Shown here in pieces: positions 1-8,595 of a DNA stretch of 64,000 nt. The notes beneath the pieces are model-generated. The model was not told the DNA's origin. It saw nothing but the letters and a program-made list of their open reading frames with translations, and did no database searches. The DNA is from Tectiglobus sp965224045. Its GTDB lineage: Bacteria > Pseudomonadota > Alphaproteobacteria > Rhizobiales > Hyphomicrobiaceae. Location of the stretch: assembly GCA_965224045.1 (NCBI GenBank), contig CBDCYD010000015.1, forward strand, positions 682,001 through 746,000, in the 5' to 3' direction. The translations under genes and the position numbers were made by a program. The stretch's first letter is position 1. Each line of letters begins with the position of its first letter.

Positions 1-899
1 TTCTCGGACGTGAACTTGGCGAATGCGCGGGCACCCTCCTGATTGAAGGTGAAGAGGATAATCGGCTCGTTGGTTCGCTGATCGAAACCCTGCGAGGCAC
101 TCTTGAGCTGGTCGCCACGCACCACGGCGGTGTCTTTCAGGAAATAGTACGAACCGGCGGCGTCGGACCCAGGTGCGGCCTGATAAGAACGGTAGTCGCC
201 ACGCGGCGGACGCAACTCCGCCGACAGGCCGTCCGTCGGGTGAACTTCGTGAAAACTCAACTTGGCGGTTTTGCCGATCAGGTCCTTCAGACCCTGTGTG
301 TCCTGGACGCCCGGCACCTGCACGAGGATGCGATCGGCGCCTTGGCGCGTGATGTTCGGTTCGCTGGTACCGAATGCATCGACACGCCGCCTAACCGTCT
401 CGATCGCACCGCTCATCGCCTCGGTGATGCGCTGCTTGAGGCCGGCCTCGTTGATCGTGACATGGATCACCCGATCACTGATCTGCTTGACGGCGAGATC
501 ACGCTCGTCGGTGCCGGCAAATATATTGGCCGACAGAGGCTGGGCGAGCTGACGCATTTCACGCAGCGCCTTTTCCATGTCGGCCGGATTGCTCAAGCGC
601 GTCTGCACGCCGTTCGAGATCCGGCCGGTGATGCCGCCGATCTTGGCGTTGATCAAGCGCTGGCGTACATCACCGCGCAAATTCTTGATCATGTTTGCGC
701 GCAGTTCCTTGGTGTCCATCGCATAGAGCAAATGCGCACCGCCGCGTAGGTCGAGACCAAGGGAGAGTTGCTTCTTGGGCAGCCAGTCGGGCCATGACTT
801 GACCACCTCGGCAGAGAAAAAGTTGGGCGAGGCGAGAACCAGAGCGGCAAGGCAAAGGCCAATGATCGAGAATATTTTCCAGCGCGCAAAATGGAGCAT
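1..899 (-). CDS. secD: Protein translocase subunit SecD (N-terminal 299 residues; rest lies beyond the left edge)
   Basis: SecD works with SecF as a proton-driven membrane factor that helps SecYEG pull proteins across the inner membrane. Reading the minus strand from an ATG at 899 gives a short cytoplasmic start, one membrane segment (about residues 9-27) and the family hallmark LGLDLRGG at residues 47-54, followed by the first periplasmic domain. The frame is open to the window edge, so the C-terminal half with the remaining membrane segments is not visible. yajC lies 211 bases upstream on the same strand, the usual yajC-secD order. The 211 bases between them show no recognisable element. 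Nothing in the visible part suggests damage. Confidence 0.95.
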   Translation of the reverse strand, partial: MLHFARWKIFSIIGLCLAALVLASPNFFSAEVVKSWPDWLPKKQLSLGLDLRGGAHLLYAMDTKELRANMIKNLRGDVRQRLINAKIGGITGRISNGVQTRLSNPADMEKALREMRQLAQPLSANIFAGTDERDLAVKQISDRVIHVTINEAGLKQRITEAMSGAIETVRRRVDAFGTSEPNITRQGADRILVQVPGVQDTQGLKDLIGKTAKLSFHEVHPTDGLSAELRPPRGDYRSYQAAPGSDAAGSYYFLKDTAVVRGDQLKSASQGFDQRTNEPIILFTFNQEGARAFAKFTSE

Positions 900-1110
900 G
901 ACTAGGGCTTCTTCAACGTTGTTCCCGATTGGAGACTGTTCGGGAGCTTATGGCCGGCTTCGGGCCGGGCGCGACCCGCTCATGGCCGAATCATGGCCGA
1001 ACGGGTGTTGCGGATTTAGTGGCGCGGGCGGGATTGGGCAACCCTGGCCCTGGCGATCAGGCCAGCGACCGCGAGCGGCAGCGGTCTCACCGCCGCCGTA
1101 CCGGGCAGTG

Positions 1111-1440
1111 TCAGTCCTTGACCGGCTCGCCCTTGACGCGAACCTCTGAAATCGTGCCCTTGACCACGCGCACCTTGGTATTCTCGGCGATCTCAACCTC
1201 GATCTCGTTGCCGTCGTCCTTGACCCGGGTTACTTTTCCAATGACCCCGCCGGACGTGACGACCGTGTCGCCGCGCCGGATGTTCGCCACCATTTCCTGG
1301 TGCGCCTTCATGCGCTGTTGCTGTGGGCGAAACAGCAGGAAATAGAAGATGACGATCATCAGCATGATCGGCAGCAGCTGCACAAAGAAGTCACCGCCGC
1401 CGGCTCCGCCGGCCTGCGCATAAGCTGGGGTGATGAACAT
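1111..1440 (-). CDS. yajC: Preprotein translocase subunit YajC
   Basis: A 109-residue protein with a single membrane helix (about residues 22-40) followed by the typical RPQQQRMKAHQEM segment and a small beta-rich cytoplasmic domain (GDTVVTSGGVIGKV). YajC is an accessory of the SecDF complex. Length and motif order match the family. It is transcribed towards secD. The 257 bases between its start and the divergent ATPase gene at 1698 must hold both promoters, but no clear boxes were identified. Confidence 0.95.
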   Translation of the reverse strand: MFITPAYAQAGGAGGGDFFVQLLPIMLMIVIFYFLLFRPQQQRMKAHQEMVANIRRGDTVVTSGGVIGKVTRVKDDGNEIEVEIAENTKVRVVKGTISEVRVKGEPVKD

Positions 1441-1697
1441 GAGCGCCTGTGCACCTCTTGATTAGGCTTCGTATGGCAAAAACGCAGGACATCGCGGTTT
1501 GCGTTCGCGATCGCAAGCCGACGTCCGGTTTGGCGGCGACTATAGATCCTCGCACCGCTATTGCAACGCCGCAGCCGGAGCTGCACGGCCAGCGTGACGC
1601 AGTGCCCCACCGGGTGCCGCTTTGGCCCGCCAAGGCCTATAGATCGCCCGCCGAGACCGAATTCCGGCCATGTATCCAGCACTAGGGCTTCGACATC

Positions 1698-2576
1698 ATG
1701 AGTGGCGCAAAGACAGAGCTTTTGGCACGCATTGCAGATGCACTCGACCGGCTCGCGCCGCCGTTGCCACCGGAGCCGGACTTTTCTGCGGCCGAGGCGT
1801 TTATCTGGCAAACGGACCCGGACAATTTCCAGCCGGTCAAGCACATCAACCGAATTCCGCTGGGGCTGCTGCAGGGCGTCGAGCGGCCAGCCGATCAGTT
1901 GCTTGAGAACACGCGTCGGTTTGCGGCCGGCTTTCCGGCCAACAATGCGCTTTTGTGGGGTGCGCGCGGCATGGGCAAGTCGTCCCTGGTCAAGGCGGCC
2001 CACGCCGATGTGCGCCGCAGCCTGAAGCTCGGACAAGGCGGAAGGCCCGACCTCAAGCTGGTCGAAATCCACCGCGAGGAAATCGACAGTCTGCCGCGCT
2101 GCCTCAATGTCCTGCGCAAGTGCGACGACCGTTTCATCCTGTTCTGCGATGACCTGTCGTTCGATCACAACGACACCAGCTACAAGTCATTGAAGGCGGT
2201 GCTCGACGGCGGCATCGAAGGCCGGCCGGTCAATGTGGTGTTCTACGCCACGTCGAACCGACGTCACCTGATGCCGCGGGATATGATGGAAAACGAGCGC
2301 TCCACCGCGATCAACCCGAGCGAGGCGGTCGAAGAAAAAGTGTCGCTGTCCGACCGGTTTGGCTTGTGGCTCGGCTTCCACAACGGGTCGCAGGATCAGT
2401 ACCTGGCGATGGTGAACGGCTATGTCGCCCATTTCGGGCTCGACATTGACGCGGAGGAACTCCGGCGCGATGCGCTCGAATGGTCGACAACGCGCGGTGC
2501 CCGATCCGGACGCGTTGCCTGGCAGTACATTCAGGATCTGGCCGGCCGACAGGGCAAGACGCTGGAACTGGATTGA
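1698..2576 (+). CDS. DUF815-type AAA+ ATPase
   Basis: A 292-residue predicted P-loop ATPase of the DUF815 family (COG2607-like). The Walker A motif is GARGMGKS (about residues 88-95). A Walker B-like segment LFCDDLSF follows about 55 residues later, and then the family segment YATSNRRHLMPRDMMEN, which looks like a sensor region. No membrane segment or signal is present, so the protein is cytoplasmic. The cellular role of this family is not established. In this order of bacteria it commonly sits between yajC and the surE region. It is divergent from yajC and convergent with the LysM/LytM gene, with a tandem repeat just past its stop. Confidence 0.85.
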   Translation: MSGAKTELLARIADALDRLAPPLPPEPDFSAAEAFIWQTDPDNFQPVKHINRIPLGLLQGVERPADQLLENTRRFAAGFPANNALLWGARGMGKSSLVKAAHADVRRSLKLGQGGRPDLKLVEIHREEIDSLPRCLNVLRKCDDRFILFCDDLSFDHNDTSYKSLKAVLDGGIEGRPVNVVFYATSNRRHLMPRDMMENERSTAINPSEAVEEKVSLSDRFGLWLGFHNGSQDQYLAMVNGYVAHFGLDIDAEELRRDALEWSTTRGARSGRVAWQYIQDLAGRQGKTLELD

Positions 2577-2584
2577 ATTTCATT

Positions 2585-2664
2585 CCAGGTCGGGCCAGGT
2601 CGGGCCAGGTCGGGCCAGGTCGGGCCAGGTCGGGCCAGGTCGGGCCAGGTCGGGCCAGGTCGGG
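2585..2664. repeat. Eight perfect copies of a 10-bp tandem repeat (CCAGGTCGGG)
   Basis: Eight uninterrupted identical 10-bp units start 8 bases after the ATPase stop and end 36 bases before the stop of the convergent LysM/LytM gene. The plus strand has eight GGG tracts separated by 7-base spacers, which fits the simple G-quadruplex pattern of G3 tracts with loops of 1-7. The period is also close to one helical turn. It is not a CRISPR array, since there are no spacers. Confidence 0.97.
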
Positions 2665-2700
2665 ATCATTCCAAACGGTCGCGATGGCGCTCCCGCCACC

Positions 2701-4122
2701 TCACATGCGCCCGAGATGAGGCATCGGATCGACCGGTTTTGCGCCCTGGCGCAATTCGAAATGCAGCTGTGGCTGTGAAACGGCCCCGGTCTTGCCCGCC
2801 TTTGCGATGACCTGGCCGCGACGTACCTCATCGCCGCGCCGCACCAGCATGCGGTCCGCGTGGGCGTAGGCTGTGACATAACCGTTGTCATGGCGCACAA
2901 GGATCAAGTTGCCGTACCCTTTAAGTTCGTTGCCGGCGTAGGCGACCGTGCCGCGTTCCGAGGCATGAACGTCGCTGCCAATCGGGACGGCAATGTTGAT
3001 GCCATCGTTGTTGGAGCCATCGGAGCGTTTGCCGAACCCGCGAATGATGCGGCCCCGAACCGGCCAGCGAAAATTGAAGTCGCCGACACCACTGCTTTGG
3101 CGCTCGCTCGTCGTCGGTGCACGCGCGCTCGGCTGACGCATGGCTGTTTCGGTGCGCGGTGCGCGGCGCTCCGGCTCGCTGATGCGTTGATTGGACCTGG
3201 GATTGAGAATGATGGGTTCGTTGCCGGACAGTGGCCGCGTGCGCTGCGGCGAACGAACAGGTTCCTGCGAGGTCGATGTACCAGCGTAGCGGCGCTCATC
3301 ACTGCCGGTTCCAGCGCCGCCTCCACTGTCGCGTAGGCGAAGGACCATGCCCGGGCGGATGCGGCGAACGTCACGAATCGAGTTCAGCTCTCGCAAGTCG
3401 GCCACTCTGACGCCGGTACGGCGGGAGATTGCGTAGAGACTATCTCCGGGCTGAACCGTGTAGGTTTCGAGATCTGAATCAGACGGCGTTCTGTCATCAA
3501 CGCTGTTTGGCGGGCGACGCGGTTCGAACCGGGGCTCGGGCGTGCCCGCGCGTGAGCCTTCGCCGCGATCCGTCAGATAGAGAACCTGACCGGGGCGGAT
3601 GACATTGCTGGTGAGCCCGTTGGCATCCTTGATATCACGCACGCTGACGCCATTGCGGCGTGCGATTTCGTAGAGCGTATCGCCCTGACGCACGGTGACA
3701 CGGTCGTTGGGGCGGCTCTGGCGATCAGATTCGGCAACTGTCAGCGGTGCGCGGCGGCGTGGCGCGTAAGTTTCACGGGATTGGGGGTATGTGTTGTTGC
3801 TGGCCGGCGGCTCATCGGCAAGTGGAGCGGCATCGGCGAGGCGGGAGCTTTCAACACGGCCGGAAGAGGCCGGAGGCGCATAGCCGGGCGACGGTGATCC
3901 GGCGTTGCGGCTTGGCTGCTGGTCGAACAGTGAGCCGTCCGAATGAACGGGCTGAGGCGGTTCCGTGTCACTGGCGCCGCTTAGTCCGAGAGCCGGCGCA
4001 TTGAAACGCAGAACATCCGCACTGCAGCCTGCGAGAAGGACAGAGCCTGCGAGAATGGCGAAGGCGGTCTTGAAATATCCAAAGCGGCCGAATGCCCGTG
4101 AATGACGCACGTGACGCAACAT
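2701..4122 (-). CDS. LysM/LytM (M23) lipoprotein, NlpD/DipM-like amidase activator
   Basis: A 473-residue envelope protein. The signal ends in a lipobox (LLAGC, Cys about 33), so it should be a lipoprotein. Two LysM domains follow (VTVRQGDTLYEIARRNGV and YTVQPGDSLYAISRRTGV), then a low-complexity linker, then a C-terminal M23/LytM domain starting at NFRWPVRGRIIRGFG. The zinc ligands are degenerate: the first His/Asp motif reads GINIAVP, and the final HxH reads QLH in QPQLHFEL. E. coli NlpD is degenerate in the same way and acts by activating a murein amidase, so a non-enzymatic division role is likely. The nearby surE gene matches the nlpD-surE neighbourhood of other proteobacteria. Whether it corresponds to DipM or NlpD cannot be settled here. 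Confidence 0.88.
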   Translation of the reverse strand: MLRHVRHSRAFGRFGYFKTAFAILAGSVLLAGCSADVLRFNAPALGLSGASDTEPPQPVHSDGSLFDQQPSRNAGSPSPGYAPPASSGRVESSRLADAAPLADEPPASNNTYPQSRETYAPRRRAPLTVAESDRQSRPNDRVTVRQGDTLYEIARRNGVSVRDIKDANGLTSNVIRPGQVLYLTDRGEGSRAGTPEPRFEPRRPPNSVDDRTPSDSDLETYTVQPGDSLYAISRRTGVRVADLRELNSIRDVRRIRPGMVLRLRDSGGGAGTGSDERRYAGTSTSQEPVRSPQRTRPLSGNEPIILNPRSNQRISEPERRAPRTETAMRQPSARAPTTSERQSSGVGDFNFRWPVRGRIIRGFGKRSDGSNNDGINIAVPIGSDVHASERGTVAYAGNELKGYGNLILVRHDNGYVTAYAHADRMLVRRGDEVRRGQVIAKAGKTGAVSQPQLHFELRQGAKPVDPMPHLGRM

Positions 4123-4456
4123 TGCTTCACCTCTTTTACCTCGTCTTCACCTAACGCCCTTTTGGTGAACAATGCGTTAACGCACGAGGCTCGGGGCTCG
4201 GGGCTCGCGCGGACCTATGCGTTCCCGGGCGAGACCGCAAGCGAACCGAGGCACGCCCCCTGGCGCGTCCAATGCAGCAGGCCTCCGCAACTACAGGAAC
4301 ACTGCAAAACCAATATGCTCTGATTGTGGGCTTAGAACGGCGCGGGTTCGGCGGGACGATGGCAGGTGTCGGGAGAACCAACCGAACCGCTCCTGCCATT
4401 GGTCGCCGGCGATTGATAGCCGCCGGAACCTGGTGCGCGTATCAATGCAGTTTGCG
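4123..4456. other. Intergenic region between surE and the LysM/LytM gene
   Basis: These 334 bases separate the surE stop from the start of the LysM/LytM gene, both on the minus strand. They hold a perfect 12-bp palindrome (4173-4184) and three 7-bp direct repeats of GGCTCGG at 4188-4208, the last ending in C. No terminator with a T-run and no convincing coding sequence was seen. The LysM/LytM gene probably has its own promoter here. Confidence 0.6.
4173..4184. promoter_or_regulatory. Perfect 12-bp palindrome TGCGTTAACGCA upstream of the LysM/LytM gene
   Basis: An exact inverted repeat without spacer, 51 bases upstream of the start codon at 4122. The position suits an operator. Its centre contains GTTAAC, which overlaps half of the TTAA-type element bound by CtrA in this class, but no second half-site at CtrA spacing was found, so the regulator is unknown. 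Confidence 0.35.
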
Positions 4457-5227
4457 TCAGTCTGCCGTGGCGACCTTGGCCTTGAGCGGGCCGAGCATAT
4501 CGGTGGCCGTCAAGTTCATCGACAACGGCGTTACCGAAATGTAGTCGTTGTAGACGGCCCAAAGATCCACTTCCTCGGGCGGGTTGGACAGCTTGCGACC
4601 AAAGCCCAGCCAGTAATAGGGCTGCCCCCAATTATCCAGCCGCTGCTCGATACCGAGCGTCGACTGATCGCGTCTGCCTTGTCGCGTGACGCGCGTCCCG
4701 CGCACATCTTCGGGCACGCAGTCCGGGAAGTTGACGTTCATGAGAACGCCCTGCGGCCATTCGATTTCGAGCAGGCGACGAATCAGTTCCGGTCCGTGCT
4801 GCATGCACGTCTCCCACTCCGGCTCGCGGCCTTCACGAAAACCGACGGACTGCGATAGGGCGATCGAGCGGATTCCGACCAGCGTTCCCTCGAAGGCCGC
4901 CGCGATGGTACCCGAGTAGGTGACGTCCTCAGCGAGGTTTTGTCCCATGTTGACGCCTGACAGGATCAGGTCGGGCCGGTGATCGAACAGCACGCGGCGC
5001 ACGGCCATGATCACGCAATCCGTCGGCGTGCCCTGTACGGCATACGTGCGCTCGTCCAGTTCACGCATGCGCAGCGGATTGCGAAGCGACAGCGAATGAC
5101 CTGCGCCGGAGTGGTTGGTTTCCGGGGCAACGACCCAGACATCCTCGCTCAATTCGCCGGCAATGCGGCGTAGCGCGACCAGGCCTGGTGCTTCGATCCC
5201 GTCGTCATTGGTGATGAGAATTCGCAT
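4457..5227 (-). CDS. surE: 5'/3'-nucleotidase SurE
   Basis: SurE removes phosphate from nucleoside monophosphates and is linked to stationary-phase survival. The protein starts MRILITNDDG, the conserved metal-binding N-terminus (DD at residues 8-9). Further family segments are visible (VVAPETNHSGAGHSLSL, LILSGVNMGQN and YSGTIAAAFEG). An ATG seven codons upstream is open, but the GGAGA ribosome-binding site sits just before the internal ATG at 5227, and SurE proteins begin exactly there. The length of 256 residues is normal. The gene is 23 bases downstream of serS and probably co-transcribed with it. Confidence 0.95.
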   Translation of the reverse strand: MRILITNDDGIEAPGLVALRRIAGELSEDVWVVAPETNHSGAGHSLSLRNPLRMRELDERTYAVQGTPTDCVIMAVRRVLFDHRPDLILSGVNMGQNLAEDVTYSGTIAAAFEGTLVGIRSIALSQSVGFREGREPEWETCMQHGPELIRRLLEIEWPQGVLMNVNFPDCVPEDVRGTRVTRQGRRDQSTLGIEQRLDNWGQPYYWLGFGRKLSNPPEEVDLWAVYNDYISVTPLSMNLTATDMLGPLKAKVATAD

Positions 5228-5250
5228 AGGGTCTCCGCTATGGCGCACGG

Positions 5251-6531
5251 TCAGGCATGCTCGAGCCGTGTCATGGCGCCCATGTATGGCTGCAATGCCT
5301 CTGGGATCGTGACGCTGCCGTCGGACTGTTGATAGTTTTCCAGAATGGCAATCAGCGTCCGGCCGACAGCAAGGCCGGAGCCGTTGAGCGTCGTACAGTA
5401 GCGCACGTCCTTGCTGTTATCGACACGGTAGCGTGCGCCCATGCGGCGGGCCTGGAAATCGCCGCACACCGAACAGCTCGAGATTTCGCGATAGGTATCC
5501 TGGCCCGGCAGCCAGACTTCGATGTCATATGTCTTTTGCGATGCAAATCCCATGTCGCCGGTGCACAGCAACATGGTGCGGTAGGCGAGCCCGAGGCGCT
5601 TGAGGATTTCCTCTGCGCAATTGGTCATGCGTTCGTGCTCGGCCATGGCGTCGGCCTCGGTCGTAATCGACACCAGCTCGACCTTGGCAAACTGGTGCTG
5701 GCGGATCATACCGCGCACATCGCGGCCCGCCGAACCGGCTTCGGAGCGGAAACACGGCGTCCAGGCCGTGTAGCGTAGCGGCAGATCCGCTTCTGCGTGA
5801 ATGGTCTCGCGCGCGAGGTTGGTCAAAGAGACCTCCGCGGTCGGGATCAGCCAGTACCCATCCTCGGTGTGAAACAAATCTTCGGCAAACTTCGGCAGGT
5901 TGGCGGTGCCGTAGGCTGCCTGGTCACGCACCAGGAGCGGCGGGTTGATCTCGGTATAGCCGAACTCGTTCGTGTGAACGTCGAGCATAAACTGGGCAAG
6001 GGCGCGCTCCATGCGGGCGAGTGCGCCCTTGAGCACGACAAACCGAGCGCCGGAAATTCGAGCAGCCGATTCGAAATCCATCAAGCCCAAGTCCTCGCCA
6101 ATCTCGAAGTGTTCTTTCGGTACGAAATCAAACTGAGGCGGCGTGCCGACCGTGCGAACCAGCAGGTTGTCGTTTTCGTCCGCGCCCAGCGGCACGTCGT
6201 CGAGCGGCAGGTTGGGAATTGCAGCCAACTGCGTCGTGATAGCCTCGTCCAACTCGCGCTCCATCTGCTCGCCGTCCTGGATGAACGCCTTGAGGTCGGA
6301 GACTTCGGCCACGAGTTTGCTGGCGGTTGCTTCGTCCTTGGACGCCTTCGCCTTGCCAATTTCCTTCGAGGCTGCATTGCGCCGGGCCTGTGCGTCCTGC
6401 AGACTGGTCAAATGCCGCCGGCGTTCCTCGTCCATGGCGATCAGTTTCGCGGCCATCGGCGGCATACCGCGGCCTTCCAATCCCTTGTCAAACGCTTCGG
6501 GATTCTCACGGATCCATTTGATGTCAAACAT
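5251..6531 (-). CDS. serS: Seryl-tRNA synthetase
   Basis: A class II synthetase of 426 residues that charges tRNA-Ser and tRNA-Sec. The N-terminal half shows the long antiparallel coiled coil (roughly residues 30-100, rich in Glu, Lys and Ala) that reaches the tRNA variable arm. The catalytic part carries motif 2 (FRSEAGSAGRDVRGMIRQHQ) and motif 3 (GSGLAVGRTLIAILENYQ). The start at MFDIKWIRENPEAF is the standard SerS N-terminus. It lies between tatC and surE, all on the minus strand. The 112-base gap to tatC holds a small GC-rich hairpin. Confidence 0.97.
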   Translation of the reverse strand: MFDIKWIRENPEAFDKGLEGRGMPPMAAKLIAMDEERRRHLTSLQDAQARRNAASKEIGKAKASKDEATASKLVAEVSDLKAFIQDGEQMERELDEAITTQLAAIPNLPLDDVPLGADENDNLLVRTVGTPPQFDFVPKEHFEIGEDLGLMDFESAARISGARFVVLKGALARMERALAQFMLDVHTNEFGYTEINPPLLVRDQAAYGTANLPKFAEDLFHTEDGYWLIPTAEVSLTNLARETIHAEADLPLRYTAWTPCFRSEAGSAGRDVRGMIRQHQFAKVELVSITTEADAMAEHERMTNCAEEILKRLGLAYRTMLLCTGDMGFASQKTYDIEVWLPGQDTYREISSCSVCGDFQARRMGARYRVDNSKDVRYCTTLNGSGLAVGRTLIAILENYQQSDGSVTIPEALQPYMGAMTRLEHA

Positions 6532-6569
6532 GGTCTAGGTCCGACGGTTGGTCAGGGTGTGATGGCCGG

Positions 6570-6586
6570 CGGCGGGCGGCCCGCCG
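6570..6586. terminator. GC-rich hairpin between tatC and serS, no T-run
   Basis: A perfect 7-bp stem (CGGCGGG/CCCGCCG) with a 3-base loop, placed after the tatC stop and 39 bases before the serS start. There is no T-tract on the minus strand after it, so intrinsic termination is doubtful. It might attenuate or merely separate the two units. Confidence 0.25.
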
Positions 6587-6643
6587 ACGCGCGATGCCGC
6601 GAGCTATAGGCGCGTTCGGGGGGCGGGGTCCAGAGGCTGGGCG

Positions 6644-7483
6644 CTACGAACTCGATTCGTCGGATGAGTCGGCGGCCGCGGCGGCCTTTTTCGCCACGGT
6701 TTTTTCAACGTGCATGACGGCAAAAATCGACAGCTCGTACAGAGCAAGCGTCGGCAGGGCCATCGCGATCTGGCTGATTGGATCCGGCGGGGTGAGAATC
6801 GCCGCGGCAACGAATACGGCGAGGATCGCCCATCGTCGCTTTTCTCGCAGCGTATCGGCAGTCACAAAGCCGGCGCGAGCAAGCAGCGTCACGATCACAG
6901 GCAGCTGAAAACAAATGCCAAAGCCCAGAATCAACGTCATGATGAGTGACAAATACTCGCTCACCTTCGGCAGCAGTTCGATCGCGGCCTGCCCTTCACC
7001 GCCGGTTTGCTGGAAACCGACCGAGAACTGCACGAGCAGCGGCATTGCGATGAAATAGACCACACAGGCACCGATGAAAAACAGGATCGGCGTCGCGATG
7101 AGGTAGGGACGAAACGCCTCGCGCTCGTTGCGGTAGAGGCCGGGGGCCACGAACTTGTAGATCTGAACAGCAACGAAGGGAAACGACAGAAAGGCTGCTC
7201 CGAACAGTCCAAGCTTGACCTCGGTGAAGAACTTTTCGAGCAGGTGCGTATAGATCGTTTTCGCATTCTCCGGGCCGACGACCGAAATGAACGGCCACAG
7301 CAGAATGTTGAAGATCGTGCCGGCAAAGGCGAAGCAGACCACGAACGTGACGAAAAACGCCACGACGGCATAAATCAACCGTTGGCGCAGCTCGACGAGA
7401 TGCTCCATGAGCGGTGCTTTGGAGGCATCGATCTCGTCGCGGTCGCCCGCGTGAGCCGTGCTGTCGTATTTGGCGTCGGTCAC
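6644..7483 (-). CDS. tatC: Sec-independent translocase subunit TatC
   Basis: TatC is the twin-arginine signal receptor of the Tat pathway, an inner-membrane protein with six helices. The sequence has the conserved cytoplasmic N-terminal motif (MEHLVELRQRLIY), the loop PFVAVQIYKFVAPGLYRNE and the late segments LPVIVTLLARAGFV and ILTPPDPISQIAMALP. The length of 279 residues includes a short Ala/Ser-rich tail. It starts with GTG, and that codon overlaps the tatB stop in a GTGA arrangement, which suggests translational coupling. Candidate Tat substrates in this window have RR-type leaders (53693 and 61672). Confidence 0.97.
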   Translation of the reverse strand: MTDAKYDSTAHAGDRDEIDASKAPLMEHLVELRQRLIYAVVAFFVTFVVCFAFAGTIFNILLWPFISVVGPENAKTIYTHLLEKFFTEVKLGLFGAAFLSFPFVAVQIYKFVAPGLYRNEREAFRPYLIATPILFFIGACVVYFIAMPLLVQFSVGFQQTGGEGQAAIELLPKVSEYLSLIMTLILGFGICFQLPVIVTLLARAGFVTADTLREKRRWAILAVFVAAAILTPPDPISQIAMALPTLALYELSIFAVMHVEKTVAKKAAAAADSSDESSS

Positions 7484-8142
7484 GTGGATGCTCCGGCCTT
7501 TGGCGCGCCGTCTTGGGCAGCCGTGTCGGTGGCGCTTGACTTGTCGCGCGAGGCACTGTCGTCAGGCGTCTTGCTCGCTCCTTGGCCGGCTCCATGATCA
7601 GTTCCCTGGCCGGCTCCCGAGTCGTCAATGTCTGCTACCGTAGGCGAGCCGTTGGCCCGAGCTTCCTTCTCAGCTTCGAGAACGGTTTCGTTGTGGGCAT
7701 CGATCCAGGTCGGATCCTCGGCCAGATCCCCGGCCAGATCCCCGGGCAGTTCCCCGGCCAGATCCTTAGTGTGCTGTGTTGCGAGCACGTCGGCGTCGGT
7801 GAGTTGCCCACTCGCCTCATTGTCCGTATTTGCTTTGAGTTGGCGATCGATATCGCTGCTGATCTCGTCGAGATCGCGCATCTCGTTCTCGATGTCGCGC
7901 TCGGCGTCACGAATTGTTTCCGCCGCACCTTCTTTGATTTCCTGAAACTCCTTGCGCACCTGCTCGAACTCCGAGTCCTTGATGGCCTCGTCAAACTGTG
8001 ACCGGAACTCGTTGGCCTGACGCCGAATGACGTTGACGAAGCGGCCAACGGTGCGCAGCAACGACGGCAGTTCCTTCGGGCCCACGACGATGAGGGCCAC
8101 GACGGCTACCACAAGCAGCTCGCTCCAACCGATATCAAGCAT
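7480..8142 (-). CDS. tatB: Sec-independent translocase subunit TatB
   Basis: TatB forms the receptor complex with TatC. A single N-terminal helix (MLDIGWSELLVVAVVALIVVGPKELP) is followed by an amphipathic helix and a long charged cytoplasmic region. The Glu at position 8 and the GPKELP hinge are typical. The protein is 220 residues long. Its C-terminal part is acidic and repetitive, and one part is encoded by four near-identical 12-bp units (7717-7764) that give a GDLAGDL-type repeat. The gene sits between tatA and tatC in the usual order and overlaps tatC by 4 bases. Confidence 0.95.
   Translation of the reverse strand: MLDIGWSELLVVAVVALIVVGPKELPSLLRTVGRFVNVIRRQANEFRSQFDEAIKDSEFEQVRKEFQEIKEGAAETIRDAERDIENEMRDLDEISSDIDRQLKANTDNEASGQLTDADVLATQHTKDLAGELPGDLAGDLAEDPTWIDAHNETVLEAEKEARANGSPTVADIDDSGAGQGTDHGAGQGASKTPDDSASRDKSSATDTAAQDGAPKAGAST
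7717..7764 (-). repeat. Four 12-bp tandem units inside tatB
   Basis: Four consecutive 12-bp units close to CCCGGCCAGATC on the plus strand. The second and fourth copies are identical and the first and third differ at one or two bases. They encode an acidic Leu/Ala/Gly/Asp repeat in the variable TatB tail. The 12-bp unit keeps the frame, so copy number could vary between strains without breaking the gene. Confidence 0.9.
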
Positions 8143-8245
8143 CAGAAAATCCCGCCGAGGGGGTGCGCCGGTCGACTAACGGTGCTCGAGGACTCTTGCG
8201 CCTCCGTGCACCACATGACCATGATCGTCATCCGGTCCAGACCGG

Positions 8246-8473
8246 CTAGCTCGTCTTGGTTTGCTCGGACGAAGTCGACTCGACCGTTTTCTCGGCCGTC
8301 GCGTCGATTGCCTTCGGCTCGTCGGCGGACTTGTCTTCGTCGGACATGCCCTTCTTGAAGTTCTTGATGCCTTTGGCAACGTCGCCCATCAGCTCCGGAA
8401 TGCGGCCGCGGCCGAACAACAAGACGACGATCGCAAGAACGATCAACCAATGCCAGATGCTGAATGTACCCAT
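8246..8473 (-). CDS. tatA: Sec-independent translocase subunit TatA
   Basis: TatA oligomers form the transport element of the Tat system. The 75-residue protein starts MGTFSIWHWLIVLAIVVLLF, followed by the GRGRIPELMGDVAKGIKNFK amphipathic helix and a short acidic tail. The open frame extends further upstream, but the ATG at 8473 is preceded by GGGAGA and gives the standard TatA N-terminus. tatB follows after 103 bases. The Phe-Gly hinge common in TatA is kept (LLFGRGRIPEL). Confidence 0.95.
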   Translation of the reverse strand: MGTFSIWHWLIVLAIVVLLFGRGRIPELMGDVAKGIKNFKKGMSDEDKSADEPKAIDATAEKTVESTSSEQTKTS

Positions 8474-8595
8474 CAGCTCAAGTCTCCCTAACGTGGTCCA
8501 AGTCGCCCTTCCGTGCCGTGATTGTCGGTATTTTGCGCGACTCGCCGGCCCGTCGCCCCACCTCCACCCGGGATATGGGGACGCGCGGTGCAAAT

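Noticed and set aside
2585..2664. Possible CRISPR array
   Set aside because: The repeats are 10 bp, directly adjacent and without spacers, and no cas gene is present.
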